Below are positions 1-8,105 of a DNA stretch of 64,000 nt, one piece after another. The notes beneath the pieces are model-generated. The model was given only the letters and a program-made list of their open reading frames with translations, searched no databases and was not told the DNA's origin. A program made the position numbers and the translations under genes. Numbering within the stretch: position 1 is the stretch's first letter; every line of letters starts with the position of its first letter. Source of the DNA: Pelomonas baiyunensis (GTDB taxonomy: Bacteria > Pseudomonadota > Gammaproteobacteria > Burkholderiales > Burkholderiaceae_C); the NCBI RefSeq assembly GCF_043555935.1, contig NZ_JBIGIB010000003.1:682001-746000 (forward strand). The letters run 5' to 3'.

Positions 1-803
1 GCCACGTAGGTCTTGCGCGCGACCTGGTCCTTCCAGGCCTTGTCGCGCATGATGATTTCCAGCAGTTCGTCCATCGCTTCCGTGAAGCGCTGGCCGGCCA
101 GGTGGGTTTGGGCCAGGGCCAGGCGGGCGTCGAAATCGCGCTTGTTCGCGGCAATGGCTGCTTGCAGCGCGGCCGGGTCAGCACCGGCGCTGGCGTCGAA
201 CGCGGCCAGCCAGGTGGCCAGGGCCGCCAGGCGCGGCGAGGGCACGAGCGTGTCGGCCGCCTTGGCGGCGACCGGGGCGAACGCCTCGCGTGCCTCCGAG
301 AGGTGGCCGCGCTCCAGCAAGGCCTTCACGTAGTCGAATCGCGCGGTGTCGTTGGCCGGGTCGGTGTGCACGGCGTGGGCCAGCTTGGTCAGCGCGGCGT
401 CTTCATCGCCCTGGGCCATCAGGGCCTCGGCGTCTTCCACGTCGGCAGCGGCTTCCAGCGCCTCACCGGGCGGCACGTGCTTGTCCAGGAACTCGCGGAT
501 CTGCGACTCGGGAATCGCGCCCAGGAAACCGTCCACCGGCTGCCCGCCCGCAAACATCACGCAGAACGGGATGGAGCGCACGTTGAACATCTGGCTCAGC
601 TGCGTGGCGATCTCGGGCACCTCGTCGCTGTTGAGCTTGGCCAGCGTGAAGCGGCCGCCGTATTCGGCCTCCAGCTTCTCCAGGATGGGGCCCAGCGTGC
701 GGCAGGGGCCGCACCAGGGGGCCCAGATGTCCAGCAGCACCGGACGCTCTTGAGACGCCAGGATGAGTTCGGCTTCGAAGTTCTGGAGGGTGATGTCGAT
801 CAT
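1..803 (-). CDS. Thioredoxin-TPR chaperone (CnoX/YbbN-like), 3' end cut by window
   Basis: The protein starts MIDITLQNFEAELI and carries a complete thioredoxin active site, WAPWCGPCR, near residue 30. The thioredoxin fold covers about residues 1-110, and a helical TPR-like region follows (for example DPANDTARFDYVKALLERG). This order is typical of the CnoX/YbbN co-chaperone/redoxin family, which helps protect proteins under oxidative stress in the cytoplasm. The E. coli member lacks the full CXXC, whereas both cysteines are present here, so true redox activity is possible. 267 codons are visible and the stop lies before base 1. The gene is divergent from purE with an 83-bp gap. Family call is firm; the exact role is inferred. 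Confidence 0.85.
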   Translation of the reverse strand, partial: MIDITLQNFEAELILASQERPVLLDIWAPWCGPCRTLGPILEKLEAEYGGRFTLAKLNSDEVPEIATQLSQMFNVRSIPFCVMFAGGQPVDGFLGAIPESQIREFLDKHVPPGEALEAAADVEDAEALMAQGDEDAALTKLAHAVHTDPANDTARFDYVKALLERGHLSEAREAFAPVAAKAADTLVPSPRLAALATWLAAFDASAGADPAALQAAIAANKRDFDARLALAQTHLAGQRFTEAMDELLEIIMRDKAWKDQVARKTYV

Positions 804-886
804 GGCAACAAAGGGAGCTGAGAAGGAGGTGGAGCCTCGGCTTCTACAATTCAAGGCTTTTCTGAGTCTCGGAGCGCGCTTTGTCC

Positions 887-1393
887 ATGTCAGCCCCCCA
901 GAACCCCGACGCCGTCATCGGCATCGTCATGGGCTCCAGCAGTGACTGGGAGACGATGAAGCAGGCGGCCGCGATTCTGACCGAGTTCGGTGTGCCCTTC
1001 GAGGCACGCGTCGTGTCGGCCCACCGCATGCCGGACGAGATGTTTGCCTACGCCGAGGCCGCCAGCGGCCGAGGCCTGAAAGCGATCATCGCCGGCGCCG
1101 GCGGTGCCGCCCACCTGCCCGGCATGGTGGCCGCCAAGACCACGGTGCCCGTGCTGGGCGTGCCGGTGGCCAGCCGCCATCTGCAGGGCGTGGACTCGCT
1201 GCACTCCATCGTGCAAATGCCCAAGGGCATCCCGGTGGCCACCTTCGCCATCGGCACCGCCGGTGCGGCCAACGCGGCGCTGTTCGCCGTGGCCATGCTG
1301 GCCACCGGCAACCCGGCCTTGCTGGCGCAGCTGGATGCCTTCCGCGCCCGGCAGACGGCCGCGGCCCAGGCCATGACGGCGGAGCTGACCTGA
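887..1393 (+). CDS. purE: N5-carboxyaminoimidazole ribonucleotide mutase PurE
   Basis: PurE converts N5-CAIR to CAIR in purine synthesis, after PurK. The N-terminal IGIVMGSSSDW and the following VSAHRMPDEM are family signatures, and AGAGGAAHLPGMVA is the conserved substrate-binding loop. The length of about 168 aa is normal for class I PurE. The start is uncertain: ATG 887 begins directly with the family N-terminus, but TTG 881 lies six bases after GGAG (871-874), a better spacing than ATG 887 has. The stop overlaps the purK start (TGATG). A -10-like TACAAT lies at 845-850. It forms an operon with purK and tsaC. Confidence 0.96.
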   Translation: MSAPQNPDAVIGIVMGSSSDWETMKQAAAILTEFGVPFEARVVSAHRMPDEMFAYAEAASGRGLKAIIAGAGGAAHLPGMVAAKTTVPVLGVPVASRHLQGVDSLHSIVQMPKGIPVATFAIGTAGAANAALFAVAMLATGNPALLAQLDAFRARQTAAAQAMTAELT

Positions 1394-2556
1394 TGGCGGC
1401 GCTGCTGCCGGGCCAGGCGACGCTGGGGGTGCTGGGGGGCGGCCAGTTGGGCCGCATGTTCGTGCACGCCGCCCAGGCGCTGGGCTACCGCTGCGTGGTG
1501 CTGGATCCCGACGCCATCAGCCCGGCCGGCGCCGTGGCCGAGTCGCATGTGAAGGCCGACTACCTCGACCCGGTGGGTCTGGCCCAGATGGCGCGCGACT
1601 GCGACGCCATCACCACCGAATTCGAGAACGTGCCTGCCCTGGCGCTGGAAACCCTGGCCGGCATGCGCGTGGTGGCGCCCGCCGCGGCGGCCGTGGCCGT
1701 GTGCCAGGACCGCGCGGTGGAGAAGGCCCACTTCGAGGCCGCCGGCGTGGCCTGCGCGCCGCATGCCGTCATCACGAACGAGATCGAGCTGGCCGGCGTG
1801 GACCCGGCGCTGCTGCCGGGCATCCTCAAGACCAGCCGCATGGGCTACGACGGCAAGGGCCAGGTGCGCGTGCGCACGCCGGCCGAGCTGGCCGCCGCCT
1901 GGGACGACCTGAAGCGCGTGCCCTGCGTGCTGGAACAACTGCTGCCGCTGCGGGCCGAAGTGAGCGTGCTGGTGGCGCGCGGGTCCGATGGCCAGGTGGT
2001 GAACTACCCCGTGCAGCAGAACTTGCACCGGGCCGGCATCCTGGCCGTGACCGAAGTGCCGGCGCCGGCCGTGCCTGCCGACGTGCAAGCCGCCGCCGTG
2101 GCCGCGGCCCGGCAGGTGGTGCAGGCGCTGGGCTACGTGGGCGTGCTGTGCATCGAGTTCTTCTGGCTGGACGACGGCCGCCTGGTGGTCAACGAGATGG
2201 CACCGCGCCCGCACAACAGCGGCCACTGGACGATGAACGGCGCCAGCGTGTCGCAGTTCGAGATGCAGGTGCGCGCACTGGCCGGCCTGCCGCTGCCCGA
2301 GCCGCGCCAGCATTCCGCCAGCGTCATGCTCAACCTGCTGGGCGACTTGTGGTTCCCCGCCGGTGACGACGCCCGCACCCCGCCGTGGGACCGTGTGCTG
2401 GCGTTGCCCGGCACGCACCTGCACCTGTACGGCAAGGCCGAGGCCCGCCGCGGGCGCAAGATGGGCCACCTCAACATCACCGCCGACACGCCGGACGCCG
2501 CACGTGCAGTGGCGCGCGAGGCGGCGGTGCTGCTGGGCCTGCCCGCCGACTTCTGA
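1393..2556 (+). CDS. purK: N5-carboxyaminoimidazole ribonucleotide synthase PurK
   Basis: This ATP-grasp enzyme carboxylates AIR to N5-CAIR using ATP and bicarbonate, feeding PurE. The N-terminal dinucleotide-like segment LGVLGGGQLGRMF is diagnostic. ILKTSRMGYDGKGQ is the ATP-grasp glycine loop, and EFFWLDDGRLVVNEMAPRPHNSGHWT carries the metal-binding and substrate residues. Length is 387 aa, as usual. It overlaps the purE stop at its 5' end and the next gene's ATG at its 3' end, both as TGATG junctions, so the three genes are translationally coupled. Confidence 0.97.
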   Translation: MAALLPGQATLGVLGGGQLGRMFVHAAQALGYRCVVLDPDAISPAGAVAESHVKADYLDPVGLAQMARDCDAITTEFENVPALALETLAGMRVVAPAAAAVAVCQDRAVEKAHFEAAGVACAPHAVITNEIELAGVDPALLPGILKTSRMGYDGKGQVRVRTPAELAAAWDDLKRVPCVLEQLLPLRAEVSVLVARGSDGQVVNYPVQQNLHRAGILAVTEVPAPAVPADVQAAAVAAARQVVQALGYVGVLCIEFFWLDDGRLVVNEMAPRPHNSGHWTMNGASVSQFEMQVRALAGLPLPEPRQHSASVMLNLLGDLWFPAGDDARTPPWDRVLALPGTHLHLYGKAEARRGRKMGHLNITADTPDAARAVAREAAVLLGLPADF

Positions 2557-3542
2557 TGCTGAACCTGCCTGGGTCCGACCCCGCAGCCGTTCAGGCCGCC
2601 GCCCAGCGCCTGGCCGACGGCGAGTTGCTGGGGTTGCCGACCGAAACGGTCTACGGCCTGGCCGCGCGGGCCGACCAGGACACGGCCGTCGCCAAGATCT
2701 TTGCCGCCAAGGGCCGGCCGAGCGATCACCCGCTCATCGTCCATGTGCTGGACGCGGCGGGGGCCGAGCCGTTCGCGGTGTCGCTGCCCGAGCGGGCCCG
2801 CCGTTTGATGGACGCCTTCTGGCCCGGACCGCTCACGGTCATCGTGCCGCGCCGGCCGGGCATGGCCGAGGCGGCGGCCGGTGGGCATGCCACGGTGGCC
2901 GTGCGGGCACCGGCCCACCCGGTGGCGCGCGCGGTGCTGGCCGCTGCGCGTGAACTGGGCGTGCAAGGCGTGGCCGCACCGAGCGCCAACCGGTTCGGGC
3001 GTGTCAGCCCCACGCTGGCGCGGCATGTGGTGGAAGAGTTCGGCCCTGAACTGATGGTGCTGGATGGTGGCGCCTGCGATGTGGGCATCGAGTCCAGCAT
3101 CGTGGATTGCAGCCGCGAGCGGCCGGCGTTGCTGCGCCCGGGGTTGATCAGCCGCGAGCGCATCGAAGCCGCGCTGGGCGAGACCCTTGTGGAGCCCGAT
3201 GCGGCAGCGCCCAAGGCCTCGGGCACGCTGGCGGCGCACTACGCCCCGCGGGCGCGGGTGCGGCTGCTGGCGGCGGACGCGCTGGCTTTACGTTTCGCTG
3301 CGGCGGCGGCCAGCGGGGCCGTCGAGGGGCTGGCGGTATATTCACGCGCCCAACTGCCGGCCTGGCATTGGCAGGCCCTGCCGGCCGACCCGGCGGCAGC
3401 GGCCCACGAATTGTTTGCGGTGCTGCGGGCCCTGGATGCGGCCGGCGCCCGTGAAATCTGGGTCGAGGCGCCGCCCCGCGACGCCGCCTGGGATGGCGTG
3501 CGCGACCGGCTCAGCCGGGCCGCTGCGGCCTTCACCGATTGA
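2556..3542 (+). CDS. tsaC: Threonylcarbamoyl-AMP synthase, Sua5/YrdC/YwlC family
   Basis: It makes L-threonylcarbamoyladenylate from threonine, bicarbonate and ATP for the t6A37 modification of ANN-decoding tRNAs. The YrdC domain covers roughly residues 8-200 with LGLPTETVYGLAARA, KIFAAKGRPSDHPLIVHV and AAPSANRFGRVSPT. A Sua5-type C-terminal domain follows, announced by LAAHYAPRARVRLL. At 328 aa it is the long Sua5 form, not the short TsaC form. The ATG overlaps the purK stop, so it is co-translated with the purine genes, an arrangement seen in other Burkholderiales. Confidence 0.94.
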   Translation: MLNLPGSDPAAVQAAAQRLADGELLGLPTETVYGLAARADQDTAVAKIFAAKGRPSDHPLIVHVLDAAGAEPFAVSLPERARRLMDAFWPGPLTVIVPRRPGMAEAAAGGHATVAVRAPAHPVARAVLAAARELGVQGVAAPSANRFGRVSPTLARHVVEEFGPELMVLDGGACDVGIESSIVDCSRERPALLRPGLISRERIEAALGETLVEPDAAAPKASGTLAAHYAPRARVRLLAADALALRFAAAAASGAVEGLAVYSRAQLPAWHWQALPADPAAAAHELFAVLRALDAAGAREIWVEAPPRDAAWDGVRDRLSRAAAAFTD

Positions 3543-3565
3543 GTTTTGTCCCTGAGTTGATCGTC

Positions 3566-4525
3566 ATGCAACGTGTTGTCTCCCAGAAATTGAAGCGCAG
3601 CCTGGCTCTGGCCACGGTGGCAGCCGCGGCGCTGCTGGCGGGCTGCGGGGGTGGCAGCACCCAGCAGATCGACCCGTTTGCACCGAAGCGGATCATTGCG
3701 TTCGGCGACGAAAGCGGCGCCATCCTGCAAAGCGGCAAGAAGTACGGCATCAACGGCCTGAACGTCGACACCAAGCTGGTGGACTGCAAGCTCAACCCGA
3801 ACTGGTCGCAAATCCTGGCCAGCGGTTTCGGCTTCGTCTACTCGCAGTGCAACACCGACTTCGTCGCGCTGCCGCAGGGCCTGATGTACGCCACGGCCGG
3901 CGCCAAGGTGGCGGACGTGCGCGACAAGATGGACCAGTACCTGTCCAACGACAACTTCGGCCCCAAGGACTTGGTGGCCATCATGGTGGGTGTGAACGAC
4001 ATCCTCGAGCTCTACCGCCAGTTCCCGGCGCAGAGCCGCGACTCGCTGATCAACGAGGCCAAGGCGCGCGGCAAGCTGCTGGCCGATCAAGCCAACCGCG
4101 TGGCCAACGCCAACGGCCGCGTCATCGTGTCCACCATCTTCGACGTGGGCCTGACCCCCTTCGCCCAGAAGGAAAAGCTGCAACAGACCGACATCGACCG
4201 TGCGCTGTTCCTGGACGACCTGAGTGCGGCCTTCAACACCGCTCTGCGCCTGAACCTGATCAACGACGGTCGCTTGATCGGCCTGATCCTGGTGGACGAA
4301 AGCATCCAGCAGATCGCCCGCTTCCCGACGGCGTTCGGCTACACCAACGTCACCACGGCCGCCTGCCGGACCGAAGTGGCCGCACAAGACTGCACGTCGG
4401 ACACCCTCACCGCCGACGCCAGCGCGACGCAATGGCTGTGGGCGGGCGACACCCTGTTGGGCCCGACGGCGCAGCAGCGCATCGGCACGCTGGCGCTGAG
4501 CCGCGCCCGCAACAACCCGTTCTGA
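3566..4525 (+). CDS. SGNH/GDSL-like lipoprotein without the usual catalytic residues
   Basis: The start at ATG 3566 gives MQRVVSQKLKRSLALATV followed by lipobox LLAGC, so this is a 319-aa lipoprotein. The fold resembles SGNH/GDSL hydrolases: block I is IIAFGDESGAI and block III is MVGVNDILELY. Block I normally reads GDS with the nucleophile; here the residue after GD is Glu. The last block, normally DxxHP, reads GDTLLGPTAQQR with no His. It is therefore probably a non-hydrolytic or divergent family member; this is inference from motif positions. It sits alone, 23 bases after tsaC and convergent with fadD. Confidence 0.7.
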   Translation: MQRVVSQKLKRSLALATVAAAALLAGCGGGSTQQIDPFAPKRIIAFGDESGAILQSGKKYGINGLNVDTKLVDCKLNPNWSQILASGFGFVYSQCNTDFVALPQGLMYATAGAKVADVRDKMDQYLSNDNFGPKDLVAIMVGVNDILELYRQFPAQSRDSLINEAKARGKLLADQANRVANANGRVIVSTIFDVGLTPFAQKEKLQQTDIDRALFLDDLSAAFNTALRLNLINDGRLIGLILVDESIQQIARFPTAFGYTNVTTAACRTEVAAQDCTSDTLTADASATQWLWAGDTLLGPTAQQRIGTLALSRARNNPF

Positions 4526-4562
4526 CCGAGGCCCGCCCGACGACCGGCCTCGACGGTCTATC

Positions 4563-4593
4563 GGCCGTGGAGGCCGTTGAGGCCGTTGAGGCC
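4563..4593. repeat. Short 9-bp tandem repeat between convergent genes
   Basis: GGCCGTKGA occurs three times head to tail, followed by a partial GGCC copy, in the gap between the SGNH-like lipoprotein gene and fadD. It lies outside any supported gene. No function is evident. Confidence 0.6.
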
Positions 4594-4649
4594 TACGCCG
4601 CGTTGCCCACCGCGGGCGGCGCGGCGGGAGCCGGTCGAATCTCGAAGGC

Positions 4650-4673
4650 GCCGGCCGGCTTGCAGCCGCCGGC
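4650..4673. terminator. Possible hairpin terminator between convergent genes
   Basis: GCCGGCCGGC and GCCGCCGGC are nearly complementary around a five-base loop, directly next to the fadD stop. It has no T-run, so it is only a weak bidirectional terminator candidate. Confidence 0.3.
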
Positions 4674-4679
4674 GACCGC

Positions 4680-6413
4680 TCAGGCCGTGTGGGTGCGCAG
4701 TTCTCTGCGCAGGATCTTGCCGACGTTGCTCTTGGGCAGTTCGTCGCGGAACTCGATGAACTTGGGCCGCTTGTAGGCCGTCATCTGCTGGGCGCAGTAG
4801 GTGGCCAGGTCTTCCTCGGCCAGCGCCGGGTCGCTCTTGACCACGAACAGCTTCACCGCTTCGCCGGACTTGGCGTCCGGGATGCCCACCGCCGCGCACT
4901 CCAGCACGCCCGGGTGCAGGTTCACCACCTGCTCGATCTCGGTCGGGTACACGTTGAAGCCGCTGACGAGGATCATGTCCTTCTTGCGGTCCACGATGCG
5001 CACGTAGCCGCGCTCGTCCATGATGCCGATGTCACCGCTCTTGAAGTAGCCGTCGGCGCACATGACGTTGGCGGTTTCGTCCGGCCGCTTCCAGTAGCCG
5101 GCCATGACCTGCGGGCCGCGAATGCAGATCTCGCCGCGCTCGCCAATGGCGACGTCCCGGCCGTCGTCGTCGCGGATGGCGATTTCGGTGCCCGGCACGG
5201 GCAGGCCGATGCTGCCGTTGAACACGCGAAGGTCCAGCGGGTTGATGGTGGCGGCCGGCGAGGTTTCTGACAGGCCGTAGCCCTCCACCACCGGGCAGCC
5301 GGTCACCTTCAACCACTTCTCGGCCGTGGCCTGCTGCACGGCCATGCCGCCGCCGTTGGAGATGACGAGTTCGGAGAAATCCAGCCGTGCAAAGCCCGGC
5401 TCGTTGGCCAGCGCGTTGAACAGCGTGTTGACGGCCGGGAAGATGTGGATCTTGTGGCCGCGCAGCGTCTCAATGAAGCCGGGGATGTCGCGCGGGTTGG
5501 GCACCAGGATGTTGAGATGACCCATGCGGGCGCCCAGCATGAAGCAGGCCGTCAACGCAAAGATGTGATACAGCGGCAGGGCGCAGACGTTGGTGAACTG
5601 CATGTCCTGGGGGAGCTTGGCCAGCATGGGCTGGAACCAGGCTTCCACCTGCAGGATGTTGGCCACGATGTTGCGGTGCAGCAGCGTGGCGCCCTTGGAG
5701 ACGCCGGTCGTGCCGCCGGTGTACTGCAGGAAGGCCACGTCCTCAGGGCCGAGTTCGGGCTTCTTGAGCGTCAGCCGCTCGCCGTGCCGCAGCGCCTCGT
5801 TGAAGCGCACCACGGTGCGGCCCTCGCCCACGGGCAGGCGGAACTCGGGCACCATCTTCTTCAGGTGCCGCACCGCGAAGTTGATCAGCGGGCCCTTCCA
5901 CCAGTTCAGCAGGTCGCCCATGGACGCCAGCACCACGTGCTTCACGTCGGTGTTGGCAATGACCTCTTCCAGCGTGTGCGCAAAGTTCTCCAGCACGACG
6001 ATGGCGCGGGCGCCCGAGTCCTTCAGCTGATGTTCCAGCTCCCGCGGCGTGTACAGCGGGTTCACGTTCACCACCACGAAGCCCGCGCGCAGGATGGCCG
6101 CAATCGCCACCCCGTACTGCAGCAGGTTGGGCATCATGATTGCGACCCGGTCGCCCTGCTTCAGGCCCTGGGCCTGCAGCCAAGCGCCGAGCTGGGCCGA
6201 CAGTTGGTCCAGCTCCGAAAAGCGCATGCGCTGGCCCATGCAGATCGCTGCGTCACGCTGGGCATGCTTGCGGAAGGCCTCGTTCAGCAGGTCCACCAAG
6301 GAGTTGTAGACGCTGGTGTCGATCTCGGCCGGAACGCCGGCCGGGTAGCTGGCCAGCCAGGGCTTGGTGCGGGCGGTCAGCGCAGGGGCGTCATCCAGGG
6401 TGGCGGCGGTCAT
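4680..6413 (-). CDS. fadD: Long-chain fatty acid-CoA ligase FadD
   Basis: This is an AMP-forming acyl-CoA synthetase that activates fatty acids for beta-oxidation or lipid synthesis at the inner face of the membrane. Motif LQYTGGTTGVSKGATLLHRN is the P-loop-like AMP-binding signature. EGYGLSETSPAATINP is the A5 adenylation motif, and DGYFKSGDIGIMDERGYVRI plus DRKKDMILVSGFNVYP match the FACS motif of FadD. PKSNVGKILRRELR carries the catalytic lysine near the C-terminus. The start at ATG 6413 follows GAGG at good spacing, giving 577 aa; an in-frame upstream extension lacks family similarity. Confidence 0.95.
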   Translation of the reverse strand: MTAATLDDAPALTARTKPWLASYPAGVPAEIDTSVYNSLVDLLNEAFRKHAQRDAAICMGQRMRFSELDQLSAQLGAWLQAQGLKQGDRVAIMMPNLLQYGVAIAAILRAGFVVVNVNPLYTPRELEHQLKDSGARAIVVLENFAHTLEEVIANTDVKHVVLASMGDLLNWWKGPLINFAVRHLKKMVPEFRLPVGEGRTVVRFNEALRHGERLTLKKPELGPEDVAFLQYTGGTTGVSKGATLLHRNIVANILQVEAWFQPMLAKLPQDMQFTNVCALPLYHIFALTACFMLGARMGHLNILVPNPRDIPGFIETLRGHKIHIFPAVNTLFNALANEPGFARLDFSELVISNGGGMAVQQATAEKWLKVTGCPVVEGYGLSETSPAATINPLDLRVFNGSIGLPVPGTEIAIRDDDGRDVAIGERGEICIRGPQVMAGYWKRPDETANVMCADGYFKSGDIGIMDERGYVRIVDRKKDMILVSGFNVYPTEIEQVVNLHPGVLECAAVGIPDAKSGEAVKLFVVKSDPALAEEDLATYCAQQMTAYKRPKFIEFRDELPKSNVGKILRRELRTHTA

Positions 6414-6507
6414 CGGCAGGCCTCGGCGGGAGAAGGTCGCTGATGTTGGTGGCCGGCGTGTCACCCGGCTAGGGGACTTGCCCTACGTCGCGATCGCGAC
6501 AACGTTT

Positions 6508-7185
6508 TCAGACGCCGGCAAACAACGCCCGGGCCAGGGCGTCCTCGCGCTGGCGAACCGTTTCCAGGAACTCATTCGCGCCGCGCATCGCGCGAAAGGT
6601 GTCGAAGCCGGTTTCCAGGAAGTGCTGCAGCGCGCCCAGGCCCGCCATCTGCGCCGGGCCGCGCATCAGCCGCAGGCTCTGCCGCAGCAGCGGCTTGCGC
6701 GTCAGGCGGTCCAGCGCCTGGCCCACCGCCAGGGTCAGGTCGATCTGCTGCTGGCGCGAGGCCGGCTCGCCGCAGGCCCGCCAGGCCGCGCCGTAGGCCG
6801 CGGTGTCGACCGCCGGCGAGGGCAGGTGCTCGGCCATGCAGGTGTCCAGCCGCTCGGACAGCGCGTGCAGCCGGGCCAGCTTGGCCACGGTGTCCACCAC
6901 CTCGTCGGGGAATAGCCGGGTCAGCGTCGGGATGACGCGGGCGAACTGCGCATCGCGCTGCCGGTAATCCTGCGGGCCGTACAGCTCCTGCAGGAAGAAC
7001 TGCGTGGCGGCTTCGTAGCGCGGGTGGGCCAACAGGTCGGCGTAGGTGTCCGCAAAGCGGCGCTGCTGCCAGGTCTTGAGGGCCTGCACCCGCGCGTCCA
7101 GCGACGCGTCCGCCGTCCGCCGGGCCCGCTCGGCGTCCACGGCGCGCAGTTCGTTCAGCAGAGATTCGGCGGTCAGGTCGTCCAT
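6508..7185 (-). CDS. FFLEELY-motif conserved protein
   Basis: This 225-aa, mostly helical protein contains the sequence ATQFFLQELYGPQDYRQRD. That matches a conserved proteobacterial family named after its FFLEELY motif, whose function is not known. There is no signal peptide or membrane segment, so it is presumably cytoplasmic. The ATG at 7185 lies about 20 bp from a -10-like element of the divergent hydrolase gene. It precedes fadD on the same strand with a 94-bp gap, so a shared transcript is possible but not shown. Confidence 0.75.
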   Translation of the reverse strand: MDDLTAESLLNELRAVDAERARRTADASLDARVQALKTWQQRRFADTYADLLAHPRYEAATQFFLQELYGPQDYRQRDAQFARVIPTLTRLFPDEVVDTVAKLARLHALSERLDTCMAEHLPSPAVDTAAYGAAWRACGEPASRQQQIDLTLAVGQALDRLTRKPLLRQSLRLMRGPAQMAGLGALQHFLETGFDTFRAMRGANEFLETVRQREDALARALFAGV

Positions 7186-7208
7186 CGCGAGGGTCGATTT
7201 TCGCTGCC

Positions 7209-7214
7209 TACACT
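7209..7214 (+). promoter_or_regulatory. -10-like TACACT for the hydrolase gene, possible leaderless start
   Basis: TACACT lies only six bases before ATG 7221, so transcription would be expected to begin at or next to the start codon. No Shine-Dalgarno sequence is visible. No good -35 hexamer is evident. Confidence 0.4.
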
Positions 7215-7220
7215 GATCCG

Positions 7221-8105
7221 ATGAATGCACGTCTTCAGCGGGTCTGGTTCTGGGTGCGGTGGCTGGGCGCCGCGGCGATCGGGTGGCATTTCGGGTGGGG
7301 CTGGGGGCTGGTGGCGGCGTGGGTGTACCCACTGTCGCTGCTGCCGTCGTTCGCGGTGCTGCGCTGGATCAACCGTGGCGCGCACGCACCGCGCTGGGGT
7401 GAGTTGCTGCAGGCCTGGGCGCGCGAGGTGGTGGCCACCGAGATGAGCTTCGGCTGGCGCCAGCCCTGGCGCACCCGCGCCGAGCCGGATCACCTGCCGG
7501 AACCTGCGCAGGGGGCCACGCACGGTGTGCTGCTGGTGCATGGCTTCAGCTGCAATCGGGCGTTCTGGAATGTGTGGATGGCGCGTTTGCGCCAGCAGCC
7601 CGGCGTGGCCTTTGTGGCGCCGAGCCTGGAGCCGGCCTTCGGCAGCATCGACGCCTACGCCGAGCCGCTGGAGCAGGCGGTGCAGCAACTGGTGGCCGCC
7701 ACGGGCCGCATGCCGGTCATCGTGTGCCACAGCATGGGCGGCGTGGCGGTGCGGGCCTGGTGGCGGCGCTACGGTGGGGACGGGCGTGAGGCGCCGCAGG
7801 TCATCACCCTGGGCACGCCGCATGGCGGCACGCTGCTGGCGGCGCTCTCGCCGGCGTACAACGCGCGGCAGATGCGTTGGCAGTGCGACTGGATCCGTGC
7901 ACTCCCGCCGCTGCCCCGCCTCACGGCGGTGTGGACGCCCTGCGACCAGATGGTGATGCCGGCGCTCACCGCCGCGCCGGCGGGGTCAAGCGCCCACCGC
8001 ATCGACGCGGTGGGTCACGTGGGCCTGGTGAGCGACCCGCGGGTGTGGGCGCTGTTTCAGACGGCCTTGGCCGGCTCATCCTTGAGCACGCCACGGCGGA
8101 TCTGA
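7221..8105 (+). CDS. Alpha/beta hydrolase, triacylglycerol lipase-like
   Basis: A 294-aa alpha/beta hydrolase. LLVHGFSCNRAFWNVW is the oxyanion-hole HG segment, and VIVCHSMGGVAVRAWW carries the nucleophile elbow (Ser of CHSMGG). The C-terminal RIDAVGHVGLVSDP supplies a plausible catalytic His. The N-terminus has hydrophobic segments (FWVRWLGAAAIGWHFGWG and LVAAWVYPLSLLPSF), so it is probably anchored in the inner membrane rather than secreted. Its last 49 bases overlap the end of hpd on the other strand. Substrate cannot be read from sequence. Confidence 0.82.
   Translation: MNARLQRVWFWVRWLGAAAIGWHFGWGWGLVAAWVYPLSLLPSFAVLRWINRGAHAPRWGELLQAWAREVVATEMSFGWRQPWRTRAEPDHLPEPAQGATHGVLLVHGFSCNRAFWNVWMARLRQQPGVAFVAPSLEPAFGSIDAYAEPLEQAVQQLVAATGRMPVIVCHSMGGVAVRAWWRRYGGDGREAPQVITLGTPHGGTLLAALSPAYNARQMRWQCDWIRALPPLPRLTAVWTPCDQMVMPALTAAPAGSSAHRIDAVGHVGLVSDPRVWALFQTALAGSSLSTPRRI

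Noticed and set aside
1048..2469. Long minus-strand frame opposite purE and purK
   Set aside because: Composition is a His-rich shadow and purE/purK have full catalytic motifs.
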